The notes under the pieces: generated by a model
Seen by the model: the letters and a program-made list of their open reading frames with translations, nothing else
What the model was told of the DNA's origin: nothing
Databases searched by the model: none
Position numbers and translations under genes: made by a program
Part shown: piece after piece, positions 57,072-64,000 of the stretch
How positions within the stretch are numbered: the stretch's first letter is position 1
Layout: each line of letters opens with the position of its first letter
Source of the DNA: Granulicella mallensis
GTDB taxonomy: Bacteria > Acidobacteriota > Terriglobia > Terriglobales > Acidobacteriaceae
Direction of reading: 5' to 3'
Length of the DNA stretch: 64,000 nt
NCBI RefSeq assembly: GCF_014203225.1
Contig: NZ_JACHIO010000006.1
Location: forward strand, 186,001-250,000

Positions 57072-57848
57072 CTACTGAACATCGGTAACCTTGCCATTGA
57101 CGAAGGTGACCTTCATGTCCTTGAAGTACTCAATCTCTTTGGTGCCGAGTTTGACGACACGATCTGGCGTGCCAAACGCTGCCTTTACCTGGTCCTTGGT
57201 CTGGCCGAGTGAGATGGTGGGCGGCGCTGCGGCCGGTTCATCCGGTGGCGGCGGTGGCGGAGCGATGGGCACTGGAGGCGGCGGCGCAGGGGCGCTGGGA
57301 GCAGCGGCGACAGGCTGCGATGCTCCCGATCCGGAAGCCGAGATCACTTCAGAGATACGGCTCAGCATCACGTCGGGCGGCGGCATCGGCTGCTTCTTAT
57401 CGACGGGGAACTTGAGGGTTCCCATGTAGCGAATGTTGTTGATGGGGTCCGTCAGGAGCAGGAGATAGACGCCATCGGGCTTAACATCAACGTCGATCAG
57501 CCAGCACTTTTCGCCGGAGACAAACGTGCGCCTGTCGGCGCTGTTCGGACCGCTGGCCATTACGGTCGAAAAACCCGAAAACCCACCGAGGTTGAACTTG
57601 CCGTCATGGTAAGAGAGCGTGTGGCCCAGCTTGCCGCCGGTAACCGTAAACAGGATCATGCCCGACTTCAGGAACGTGATTACATCACCGGCCGTAACGA
57701 CATCTGTGTCGTCGGCCGTGGCCTGCGTCAGGTGATACCTGGCAACGACTGCAGCTTTGACGGCTCCCTGGGGATCAAGCGTCTGGGCAGTGAGGGCGAG
57801 GGGAAACGAGACGAAAAGGCACAAGAAAGCGAATAGACGCCGGTTCAT
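57072..57848 (-). CDS. Secreted protein with Pro-rich linker and BamE-like C-terminal domain
   Basis: The ATG at 57848 (GAGG 10 bases upstream) gives 258 residues with a signal peptide (MNRRLFAFLCLFVSFPLAL). An N-terminal domain (about 22-170) of unknown type is followed by a Pro/Ala-rich linker and the final TISLGQTKDQVKAAFGTP through YFKDMKVTFVNGKVTDVQ. This tail is a clear paralogue of that in the next gene, 52 bases downstream. The domain pair suggests two proteins that meet the same partner. Function unknown. Confidence 0.72.
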   Translation of the reverse strand: MNRRLFAFLCLFVSFPLALTAQTLDPQGAVKAAVVARYHLTQATADDTDVVTAGDVITFLKSGMILFTVTGGKLGHTLSYHDGKFNLGGFSGFSTVMASGPNSADRRTFVSGEKCWLIDVDVKPDGVYLLLLTDPINNIRYMGTLKFPVDKKQPMPPPDVMLSRISEVISASGSGASQPVAAAPSAPAPPPPVPIAPPPPPPDEPAAAPPTISLGQTKDQVKAAFGTPDRVVKLGTKEIEYFKDMKVTFVNGKVTDVQ

Positions 57849-58171
57849 TTGAAACATACCTCGAAAGACATCTCGGAGAATAGTTACAGTGAAAAAATGC
57901 AGCTTGTAAAAATATGAGGCTAGTATATGCCGCGATACCCGCTGTGGCAGCCAATTTCTCATCTGTTATCGAGCCCAATTTACCGGCAGTTCACAGTGCT
58001 GGGACCGTGCAAACCGCGCCATCAAAGGACTGGAAGCTTTCCAAGAGGTACAAATAATCGGCTCTTGAAGAAGGGTGTAAGGATTTTGCGGCACATCCGT
58101 CTGCCCTTTTAAGGAGACGTATGTGCCGGAATCGATAGCACATCGTCATTCCGAAGGAGTATTCACCCCGC
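57849..58171. other. 323-base divergent region with imperfect palindrome
   Basis: No gene. It carries the divergent promoters for the BamE-tail gene pair and the Met/His-rich outer-membrane protein gene, and the inverted repeat at 58089-58128. Confidence 0.5.
58089..58128. promoter_or_regulatory. Imperfect 14-bp inverted repeat upstream of Met/His-rich protein gene
   Basis: CGGCACATCCGTCT (58089-58102) and AGACGTATGTGCCG (58115-58128) match as an inverted repeat at 13 of 14 positions with a 12-base spacer, about 45 bases before the start of the gene. Candidate operator; a metal-responsive regulator would fit the protein but is not proven. Confidence 0.45.
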
Positions 58172-59584
58172 ATGCGGCTGTTGATTCAAATTTCGTCGGT
58201 TCTCTTTCTCGCCTCGACTCTGCACGCCCAGGTGCCCATGCCGCAGATGGTCATGTCTGCCCATACCTTGATCGAGGCAGAGCAGCAACACGGCTCGTCG
58301 GGAACGAGCATCGAACCCGCAAGCACGCCCGTCCCGATGCTGATGTTCGATCACGATGGCTGGCGGCTGATGCTGCACGCCAATGCCTTCGCCGCGAACA
58401 CGCAGCAGCAGGCCGACTCACCGCGCAATCGCGATGCCTTCTTCTCCACCAACTGGATCATGCCGATGGCGCAGCACAAGCTGGGGGCGGGCGATCTGAC
58501 CGTACGCGCGATGTTTTCGTTTGAGCCGGGAACAGTAGGCGGCCGCAACTACCCGGAGCTCTTTCAGCAGGGCGAGACGGCCTATGGTGCGCCGATCGTC
58601 GACGGCCAGCATCCGCACGATTTCTTCATGGAGATCGCTGCGCTGTACGACCTTCCGCTCTCGCACAACACGCTGCTTTCGCTCTATGCCGCTCCCATCG
58701 GCGATCCGGCCATCGGGCCGACGGCCTACCCCCATCGTCAGTCAGCGAGTGAAGATCCTATCGCAGCACTCGGGCATCACCAGGAAGACTCGACGCACAT
58801 CGCATTCAATGTCGTGACGGGCGGACTGACCTATCGCTGGGCGCGCGTTGAACTCTCGGGCTTTCATGGCGGAGAGCCGAGTGAAGACCGCTGGCACTTC
58901 GAGCCCTCTCCGAATGGCCACGCCATCGATTCCGTTTCGACACGGCTCACCGTCTCACCCACGCCGGACTGGTCGGGGCAATACTCCATCGCACACATCA
59001 CCTCGCCCGAGGCGCTCTATCCCGGCGAAGACCAGGCTCGCCAGACTGCAAGCGTGATGTATCACCACACGTTCCGCGCAAAGCCCATGACTGGCATGGG
59101 CGGCATGAAGATGGACGGCATGGCGGACATGCCAGGAATGGACATGAGCCATGCGTCGCAGTCAGCCTCCGCGATGCCCGCGATGAACATGGCTGCGGAA
59201 CCCACGACCGATCTTTCGACGACGTTCGTCTGGGGACGCACGCGTTCGTTCAGCGACAACAGCAAGGAAAACAGCTACCTCGCTGAAGCTCTGCTGCGCT
59301 TTGCCGACAAGAACTATATGTGGACGCGCCTCGAAAACGCAGGCCGCTCGAACGAGCTGCTGCTCACGCCTGGAACCCAGTTGCCCGCAGGGTTCGAGGA
59401 GTCGCCCCTAGGCCATGTCGCCGCGTATACCTTCGGCTACGACCACGACATCGCGCTGGGCTCGCATCTTCTGGCTGCGCCGGGAGCTCAGGTCACGGTC
59501 TATCGCACACCGCAGGCGTTGCGCGGAATCTATGGCGATACGCCTACGGGTGAGGTTTTGTTCGTGCGATTTCGCTTGAGATAG
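58172..59584 (+). CDS. Outer-membrane beta-barrel-like protein with Met/His-rich loop
   Basis: The 470-residue protein has a signal peptide (MRLLIQISSVLFLASTLHA). The body shows repeated amphipathic strands and ends in an Arg/Phe pattern (VLFVRFRLR), as in outer-membrane barrels. At about 308-345 is a loop with GMGGMKMDGMADMPGMDM, and N-terminal HDH and HPHD motifs occur, so Cu or other metal binding is likely. I do not recognise an exact family; it resembles porin-like proteins in copper-handling loci. No copper genes are adjacent. Start has GGAG 12 bases upstream. Confidence 0.7.
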   Translation: MRLLIQISSVLFLASTLHAQVPMPQMVMSAHTLIEAEQQHGSSGTSIEPASTPVPMLMFDHDGWRLMLHANAFAANTQQQADSPRNRDAFFSTNWIMPMAQHKLGAGDLTVRAMFSFEPGTVGGRNYPELFQQGETAYGAPIVDGQHPHDFFMEIAALYDLPLSHNTLLSLYAAPIGDPAIGPTAYPHRQSASEDPIAALGHHQEDSTHIAFNVVTGGLTYRWARVELSGFHGGEPSEDRWHFEPSPNGHAIDSVSTRLTVSPTPDWSGQYSIAHITSPEALYPGEDQARQTASVMYHHTFRAKPMTGMGGMKMDGMADMPGMDMSHASQSASAMPAMNMAAEPTTDLSTTFVWGRTRSFSDNSKENSYLAEALLRFADKNYMWTRLENAGRSNELLLTPGTQLPAGFEESPLGHVAAYTFGYDHDIALGSHLLAAPGAQVTVYRTPQALRGIYGDTPTGEVLFVRFRLR

Positions 59585-59601
59585 CGTGACGTTCTACAGC
59601 G

Positions 59602-59719
59602 AGCAACAGCAAAAGCCTTGACGCAAAGGTCGCAGAGGAAAAACGCCAAGTTTCGCCACGTAACCTTGGCGAAACTTGGCTCTCTTTGCGACCTTTGCGT
59701 CAAGGCTTTTGCTGTTGCT
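59602..59719. repeat. 118-base nested palindrome, 33-bp arms
   Basis: The outer arms (59602-59634 and 59687-59719) are exactly complementary, starting with GCAACAGCAAAAGCC. Inside is a second perfect stem, GCCAAGTTTCGCCA (59645-59658) with 59667-59680. It lies between convergent genes and could be a terminator or a repetitive palindrome. GCAACAGCAAA also occurs near 55394 and, reversed, near 19690, next to the other repeats. Confidence 0.75.
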
Positions 59720-59742
59720 TGTTCTTTACCTATTGCACGGAA

Positions 59743-60225
59743 CTACGCGCCTTTCGCCAGTTCCGCCTTCACTAATTCGCTGACCAGCTTGCCATCCGCA
59801 CGAATACCATCAGCGAGAATTCGTTGCTGCGCAACCTTCATCACCGCACCCATGTCACGCGGACCGGGGCGTGTGCCGCCATTGTCTTTGGTGATCTGCT
59901 CCACCGCGCCCTGCACGGTAGCGAGAATGTCGTCCGCGCTCGCGGCCTTCGGCATGTAGGCGTCGATCAGTTCGATCTCTTCCTGCTCTTTGGCAGCAAG
60001 TTCGGGGCGACCGCCCTTGGTAAACTGTTCGATCGATTCACGGCGTTGCTTCAGCAGCGTTGTGATGATGGACTGCTCTTCTGCATCGGTCAGCGGCTCG
60101 CGCTTATCGATCTCCTTCGACTTGAACGCCGACTTCACCATACGCAGCGTCGTCAGTTTGTCCGCTTCCTTCGCCTTCATCGCCGTAATAATGTCCGCGC
60201 CGATGCGCTCGCCAATCTGTGCCAT
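59743..60225 (-). CDS. GatB/YqeY-domain protein
   Basis: The 160-residue protein has the YqeY pattern: ADIITAMKAKEADKLTTLRMVKSA, KRRESIEQFTKGGRPELAAKEQEEI and GGTRPGPRDMGAVMKVAQQR. It shares this domain with the tRNA-binding part of GatB and is thought to act with tRNA-dependent amidation or tRNA handling. Length is typical (about 150). Confidence 0.93.
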   Translation of the reverse strand: MAQIGERIGADIITAMKAKEADKLTTLRMVKSAFKSKEIDKREPLTDAEEQSIITTLLKQRRESIEQFTKGGRPELAAKEQEEIELIDAYMPKAASADDILATVQGAVEQITKDNGGTRPGPRDMGAVMKVAQQRILADGIRADGKLVSELVKAELAKGA

Positions 60226-60617
60226 TGTGATCCTCCAACCGAGTCAAGCTTAACAGTATTCCATTTGGCTTCGACCTTTAGAGCAGTTCCACATTTGCCG
60301 GCCTTCGTTGCTCGAAGCCGTACGCAATGACGTGGCTCTAGTAGCGCGAAGCGCAAACCGTGACGCTTTAGCGTCGCGGGACGGAGGGAGCCGTAGCCTT
60401 TAGGCTACGGATAAGGGGCAGACGAGAATCGGGCTTTAGCCCCGGGTCTTTTGTCCGCAGCCGAAAGAAGGCCCGGGCCTAAAGGCCACATCTTTGCCAA
60501 GCCTCTATTTCCGTAGCCTAAAGGCTACGGCTCCCTCCGTCGCCCTGATGCTGAAGCATCAGGAAAGGCGCTTCGCGCTGTGCTGAACGGGTCATCATTT
60601 TCAACGAACCACATACC
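60226..60617. other. 392-base gap holding mosaic repeat copy B
   Basis: No gene. The region is made of the palindromic mosaic element listed at 60344-60588 with short flanks that resemble those of copy A (TTTTCAACGAAC at the right). Confidence 0.6.
60344..60588. repeat. Expanded mosaic palindromic element (copy B)
   Basis: The left and right parts match the core of the element at 55160-55286 with one change in about 50 bases at the left and a few at the right. In the centre, where copy A has one stem, copy B carries extra hairpin modules: GTAGCCTTTAGGCTAC, GGGCTTTAGCCC, GGCCTAAAGGCC and GTAGCCTAAAGGCTAC. All modules share a CTTTAG or CTAAAG loop-side motif. No coding sequence. Confidence 0.75.
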
Positions 60618-61391
60618 TCAACCGTGTGTTCCAAATCTTCCTGCGTTGATCCAATACCTCGTAGCGAGTGTCACGGACCCGTTCTCCTCATGTTGAGCAA
60701 AGTACTCCCGCAACTTCTCTTCAAAGGCCCTGAACTCTGCCGATTCGGGCAACGGAGCGTGAGAGAGCGACAGCGTAAAACCACGCAGTGCCTCCCAGCC
60801 AATCTGGATCTCTCCCCGAACTTCTTCATGGCAAAATTCGCCACCCACAAACAGGTCTTTGAGTCGCTCGTACTTGGTGTACTCCGCATGCGTGCCCCGG
60901 CCGTTTACGGTGTAGGGACGAAGAACCTCTTCGTAGGCTTCATTCTCTTTACGGCCATCTTTAGATCGCCCGAACGCAACCACCGCAATCCATCCCTCCG
61001 GCTTCAGGACACGCCGGAACTCGCGCATCGCCGAATCGAGATCGAACCAGTGCAGGGCGCGGCCCACGCTCAACATCTCTACCGAAGCGTCCTCGAGCCC
61101 CGTGGCCTCAGCGGTTCCATTCACGACGGTCAGAGCCGCGTTGCCCTCGTGAAGCCGCACACAAGCCTCTCGCATCTCCGCATTCGGCTCGACCGCAATC
61201 ACGCGGTTGCCGCCCGCCAGGAACACATCGCTCAACATGCCGGTTCCCGCTCCAACATCGGCCACGGTCCACGCCGGCTGCAACCCACACCAGTCCCTGA
61301 GCCGTGGCAGCACAATCATGGGATCGTAGCGTTCGCGATATTCAGCGTAGGCCGCTACCCTTCCCGTAAACTTCTCGACGTTCTCGCCCAT
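60618..61391 (-). CDS. Class I SAM-dependent methyltransferase
   Basis: The 257-residue protein begins EKFTGRVAAYAEYRERYDP and shows motif I VADVGAGTGMLSDVF, the acidic EPNAEM of motif II, and RVLKPEGWIAVV of motif IV. It resembles the Methyltransf_11 group with the YxRxRP-like N terminus of small-molecule methyltransferases. It is divergent from the aminotransferase gene and not linked to an obvious pathway. Substrate unknown. Confidence 0.9.
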   Translation of the reverse strand: MGENVEKFTGRVAAYAEYRERYDPMIVLPRLRDWCGLQPAWTVADVGAGTGMLSDVFLAGGNRVIAVEPNAEMREACVRLHEGNAALTVVNGTAEATGLEDASVEMLSVGRALHWFDLDSAMREFRRVLKPEGWIAVVAFGRSKDGRKENEAYEEVLRPYTVNGRGTHAEYTKYERLKDLFVGGEFCHEEVRGEIQIGWEALRGFTLSLSHAPLPESAEFRAFEEKLREYFAQHEENGSVTLATRYWINAGRFGTHG

Positions 61392-61491
61392 GCCCTATTA
61401 TCTCTGTCTTTACAAAGAGATTTGAAGACCTGGGAAGCTGTCCGATTACAGGCTGTCTGCTGCGAAACAACTCTGTCGCTAAAATAGAAGC

Positions 61492-62688
61492 ATGATCCGC
61501 AAGACGCGTCTCTTCACTCCTGGTCCGACTCCCCTTCTTCCCGCCGCGCAGTTCGCCATGGCCGCTGCCGACATCCACCATCGCACTCCCGAATTTCGTG
61601 CACTTTACCTGCGGGTTCTCTCGCAGCTCAAGGAGTTTGTCGGGACCAAGAACGACGTCATCATCCTCTCCAGCTCCGGTACCGGAGCCATGGAGGCCGC
61701 GGTCTCCAACCTCACCTCGCCCGGCGATCGCGTGCTGGTGCTCTCGGCCGGCAAGTTCGGCGAGCGCTGGACAGCTCTCGCCAAGGCCTTCGGCTGCGAG
61801 GTCGATCTCGTCTCCGAGCCCTATGGCAAGACCTTCGACCTGGACAAGGTAAAGGCCGCGCTCAAGCTCGAGACCCGCGCGGTCTTCGTGCAGGCCAATG
61901 AGACCTCCACGGGCGCTCGCCACGACATGGAAGCGCTCGCCAAGCTGCTGAAGGACCAGAAGTCCGAGGCACTGCTCATCGTCGACGGCATCACCGGCCT
62001 CGGCACCACGCACCTCGACATGGATGCCACCGGCATCGATGTGCTCATCGGCGGCTCGCAGAAGGCCGTGATGATTCCTCCCGGACTCAGCTACCTGGCC
62101 GTCAGCCAGCGCGCCTGGGACCGCATGGAAGCCACCTACAACCCGCGCTACTACTTCGACCTGCGCAAAGAGCGCAAGAACGCGAAGAACGGCGAGAGCG
62201 CCTATACCCCGGCGGTCGCATTGATCGCGGCACTCGGAGCGGCACTCGACTGGATCGCGGCGCAGGCGGCGACTCCCGAAAACCCGGCAGGCTCACTCGC
62301 CGAGGGCCGCAAGAAGCTCGTCGACAACGCCGAAACCATCTCCGCGATGACTCGTGCAGCCGTCGAAGCGCTCGGCTTCAAGCTCTTCAGCGACGCCCCC
62401 GGCGCAGCCGCCACGGCGGTGTACGCCCCCGAGGGAGTAGACTCCGGAGTAATCGTCAAGGAGCTGAAGTCGCGTTTTGCGGCGGTCATCACCAACGGCC
62501 AGGGCGAGATGAAGGGTCAGATCTTCCGCATCGCTCACCTGGGCTTCTTTGACTATATGGACACCATCGCGCTCATCGGCGCGCTGGAACAGGTCGTCGT
62601 GAAGTCGCTGCCGCAGCTTGGTGCAAAGTTCGGCGATGGACTCATTGCAGCCCAGAAGGTCTACGTCGAGCGCACGACCAAAGCGTAG
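61492..62688 (+). CDS. Class V aminotransferase (alanine-glyoxylate / serine-glyoxylate type)
   Basis: The 398-residue protein begins MIRKTRLFTPGPTPLLP and has HHRTPEFRALY, SSSGTGAMEAAVSNL, the PLP-contact Asp165 in LIVDGITGLG and the Schiff-base Lys191 in IGGSQKAVMIPPGL. These are typical of the SgaA/AGXT-like branch, which can act on serine, alanine, glyoxylate or phosphohydroxypyruvate. It may serve serine or glycine metabolism. Alone, followed by a terminator. Confidence 0.93.
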   Translation: MIRKTRLFTPGPTPLLPAAQFAMAAADIHHRTPEFRALYLRVLSQLKEFVGTKNDVIILSSSGTGAMEAAVSNLTSPGDRVLVLSAGKFGERWTALAKAFGCEVDLVSEPYGKTFDLDKVKAALKLETRAVFVQANETSTGARHDMEALAKLLKDQKSEALLIVDGITGLGTTHLDMDATGIDVLIGGSQKAVMIPPGLSYLAVSQRAWDRMEATYNPRYYFDLRKERKNAKNGESAYTPAVALIAALGAALDWIAAQAATPENPAGSLAEGRKKLVDNAETISAMTRAAVEALGFKLFSDAPGAAATAVYAPEGVDSGVIVKELKSRFAAVITNGQGEMKGQIFRIAHLGFFDYMDTIALIGALEQVVVKSLPQLGAKFGDGLIAAQKVYVERTTKA

Positions 62689-62700
62689 TGATCTGCCAAA

Positions 62701-62732
62701 GAAAGAACGGCGGCTTGCGTCGCCGTTCTTTC
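62701..62732 (+). terminator. Hairpin after aminotransferase gene
   Basis: GAAAGAACGGCG (62701-62712) pairs perfectly with 62721-62732 around an 8-base loop, 12 bases after the stop codon. The 3' arm ends in TTCTTTCC. Confidence 0.75.
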
Positions 62733-62902
62733 CGCAGTCATGTCCACAGCTTTTACAGAGCGTCACCTGCTTCAAGTGCTTGCGCAAGAGTAGTTTCACG
62801 TTTTTTCCGATAAACACACAGATCAACCTTTGTCCCAACTAATAGTCAAAGACCCAGGGCTAAAGTAGGCGTTCACCGTTTTCACAAGAGTAGAGTGTTA
62901 CC

Positions 62903-64000
62903 ATGAAAAATTCCGCAGAGAATAGGCAGTACCCGAGCGAACACAATTTCGCCGATGGACTTCCTCAATCAATGCACGCTGAGGTTACTATTCTCGGCGC
63001 GATGTTGTTGGATGCGGTAGCTATTCTAGACGCAACAGCCAAATTGCACATTGATGACTTTTCCATTGACTCTCATCAACGTATCTACAAGGCAATCCTA
63101 GCCCTACTTGAAGCGGGATATGCCGTCGATTTAATCACTGTTAGTGAAGCCCTCTCAAAAACCAAAGAACTAGACAGCATAGGAGGCATGGCATATCTCG
63201 CCTATCTAAGCGAGGGAATTCCACGGCATCCTGCTATCGAGTCCTATGTTCGTATCGTTAAGGACAAGAGCCTTCTTAGACAGTTGATCAATATATTCGA
63301 TTCTGGAATAGGTTTGGCTATTGATCAGGCCGATGAAGCTACGACCATCCTTAATAATGTGGAAGAACGGCTCGCAGAAGTGGCTGATTCCGCAATTCAG
63401 CGAAACTTCTCAGGTATTGCCGAGATCGTCGCTAGCTCATTCGGCTCCATCGACGCTCTTTACGAACAGGGCCGTGAAGTAACCGGCTTGGCCACTCACT
63501 ATATTGAATTTGACAAGATGACCAGCGGCCTACAGCCCAGCGAACTCATCATCATCGCGGCTCGTCCGTCCATGGGTAAGACCGCTTGGGCCGTAAATAT
63601 TGGGCAAAACTGTGCGGTGAAGGATGATAAAGTCGTCGCCTTATTCTCTCTTGAAATGTCAAAGGAATCGCTACTACGACGCATGTTGGCCAGCGAATCT
63701 GCAGTCAGCTCGCGCAAGCTACAGACTGGATTTATTCCGCGAGAGGACAAGGGTAAGCTAATTGATGCCTTGCAACGCTTGGTCGAGTCAAAATTGTTCA
63801 TTGACGATACACCTGGCATCACACTGGCAGAGATGCGCGCCAAGTGCAGACGCCTCCTTCAGCAGCAGAAAGGGCTTGACCTAATCATTATCGACTACCT
63901 GCAGCTTATGACCGGCTCGGCGAGCAGTTCGCAGAAGAAGTTCGAAAACCGTACCCAGGAAGTCAGCTCAATCTCGCGCGGCCTTAAAGCATTGGCCAAA
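62903..64000 (+). CDS. dnaB: Replicative DNA helicase DnaB, 5' part (cut by window edge)
   Basis: An open frame of 366 codons runs from the ATG at 62903 past the right edge. The N-terminal domain (MHAEVTILGAMLLD, FSIDSHQRIYKAI, GGMAYLAYLSEGIPRH) and the RecA-type domain with Walker A AARPSMGKTAW (Lys226), SLEMSKESLLRRML and Walker B LIIIDYLQLM are those of DnaB. It unwinds DNA at the fork. The gene is visibly AT-richer than the aminotransferase next to it (for one line 42% against 67% GC), so it may be a second copy or carried by a mobile element starting beyond the edge. Confidence 0.95.
   Translation, partial: MKNSAENRQYPSEHNFADGLPQSMHAEVTILGAMLLDAVAILDATAKLHIDDFSIDSHQRIYKAILALLEAGYAVDLITVSEALSKTKELDSIGGMAYLAYLSEGIPRHPAIESYVRIVKDKSLLRQLINIFDSGIGLAIDQADEATTILNNVEERLAEVADSAIQRNFSGIAEIVASSFGSIDALYEQGREVTGLATHYIEFDKMTSGLQPSELIIIAARPSMGKTAWAVNIGQNCAVKDDKVVALFSLEMSKESLLRRMLASESAVSSRKLQTGFIPREDKGKLIDALQRLVESKLFIDDTPGITLAEMRAKCRRLLQQQKGLDLIIIDYLQLMTGSASSSQKKFENRTQEVSSISRGLKALAK

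Overview
The window looks like chromosomal DNA from an acidobacterium of the Terriglobales type (Granulicella, Edaphobacter or Terriglobus-like). This is inferred from three very large TonB-dependent receptors with an N-terminal carboxypeptidase-regulatory-like (Oar-type) domain, mostly GC-rich DNA, ribosomal and gyrase genes of Gram-negative type, and many long perfect hairpins between genes. No rRNA, tRNA or CRISPR array was recognised.

Layout. 1-1645: end of an ECF-type sigma factor and a zinc-finger anti-sigma protein. 1701-8555: a periplasmic histidine acid phosphatase (phytase-like), a TonB receptor and a divergent OmpR-type two-component system, which together resemble a phosphate-ester uptake locus. 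8856-16995: two Oar-like receptors. 17463-20776: a DprE1/DprE2-like oxidase-reductase pair, then rplT and rpmI. 20918-27574: an M13 metallopeptidase, a VapC-type toxin-antitoxin pair, aquaporin and gyrB. 27856-33249: a truncated globin and a five-gene sugar/lipid modification operon. 33343-35579: a Tat-exported molybdopterin oxidoreductase with its membrane cytochrome b. 35580-38931: a short 3'-end remnant of a gyrB-like gene, then a GntR-ABC transporter operon. 39075-42005: a PabB-PabC fusion and a radical SAM protein. 42368-48557: an MdtNOP/AaeAB-like efflux operon with a divergent AraC regulator. 48595-51266: an atypical, lower-GC operon with an Hcp-like tube protein, a lysozyme-like protein and a secreted propeller-like protein. 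51598-55091: darcynin with a divergent TetR regulator, a YCII-domain protein and a Tat amidase. 55115-62688: two paralogous BamE-like-tail proteins, a Met/His-rich outer-membrane protein, a YqeY protein, a methyltransferase, an aminotransferase and several palindromic repeat elements. 62903-64000: the 5' part of an AT-richer dnaB.

The strongest leads are the Hcp/lysozyme/secreted-protein operon (a possible orphan contractile-injection effector-immunity module), the mosaic MITE-like palindromes, the gyrB tail remnant, the self-overlapping operators of the GntR, TetR and AraC regulators (two of which look leaderless), and the DprE1-like protein with Ala where the mycobacterial drug-target Cys lies. 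All functional statements rest on motif and family recognition by eye; no database search was run.
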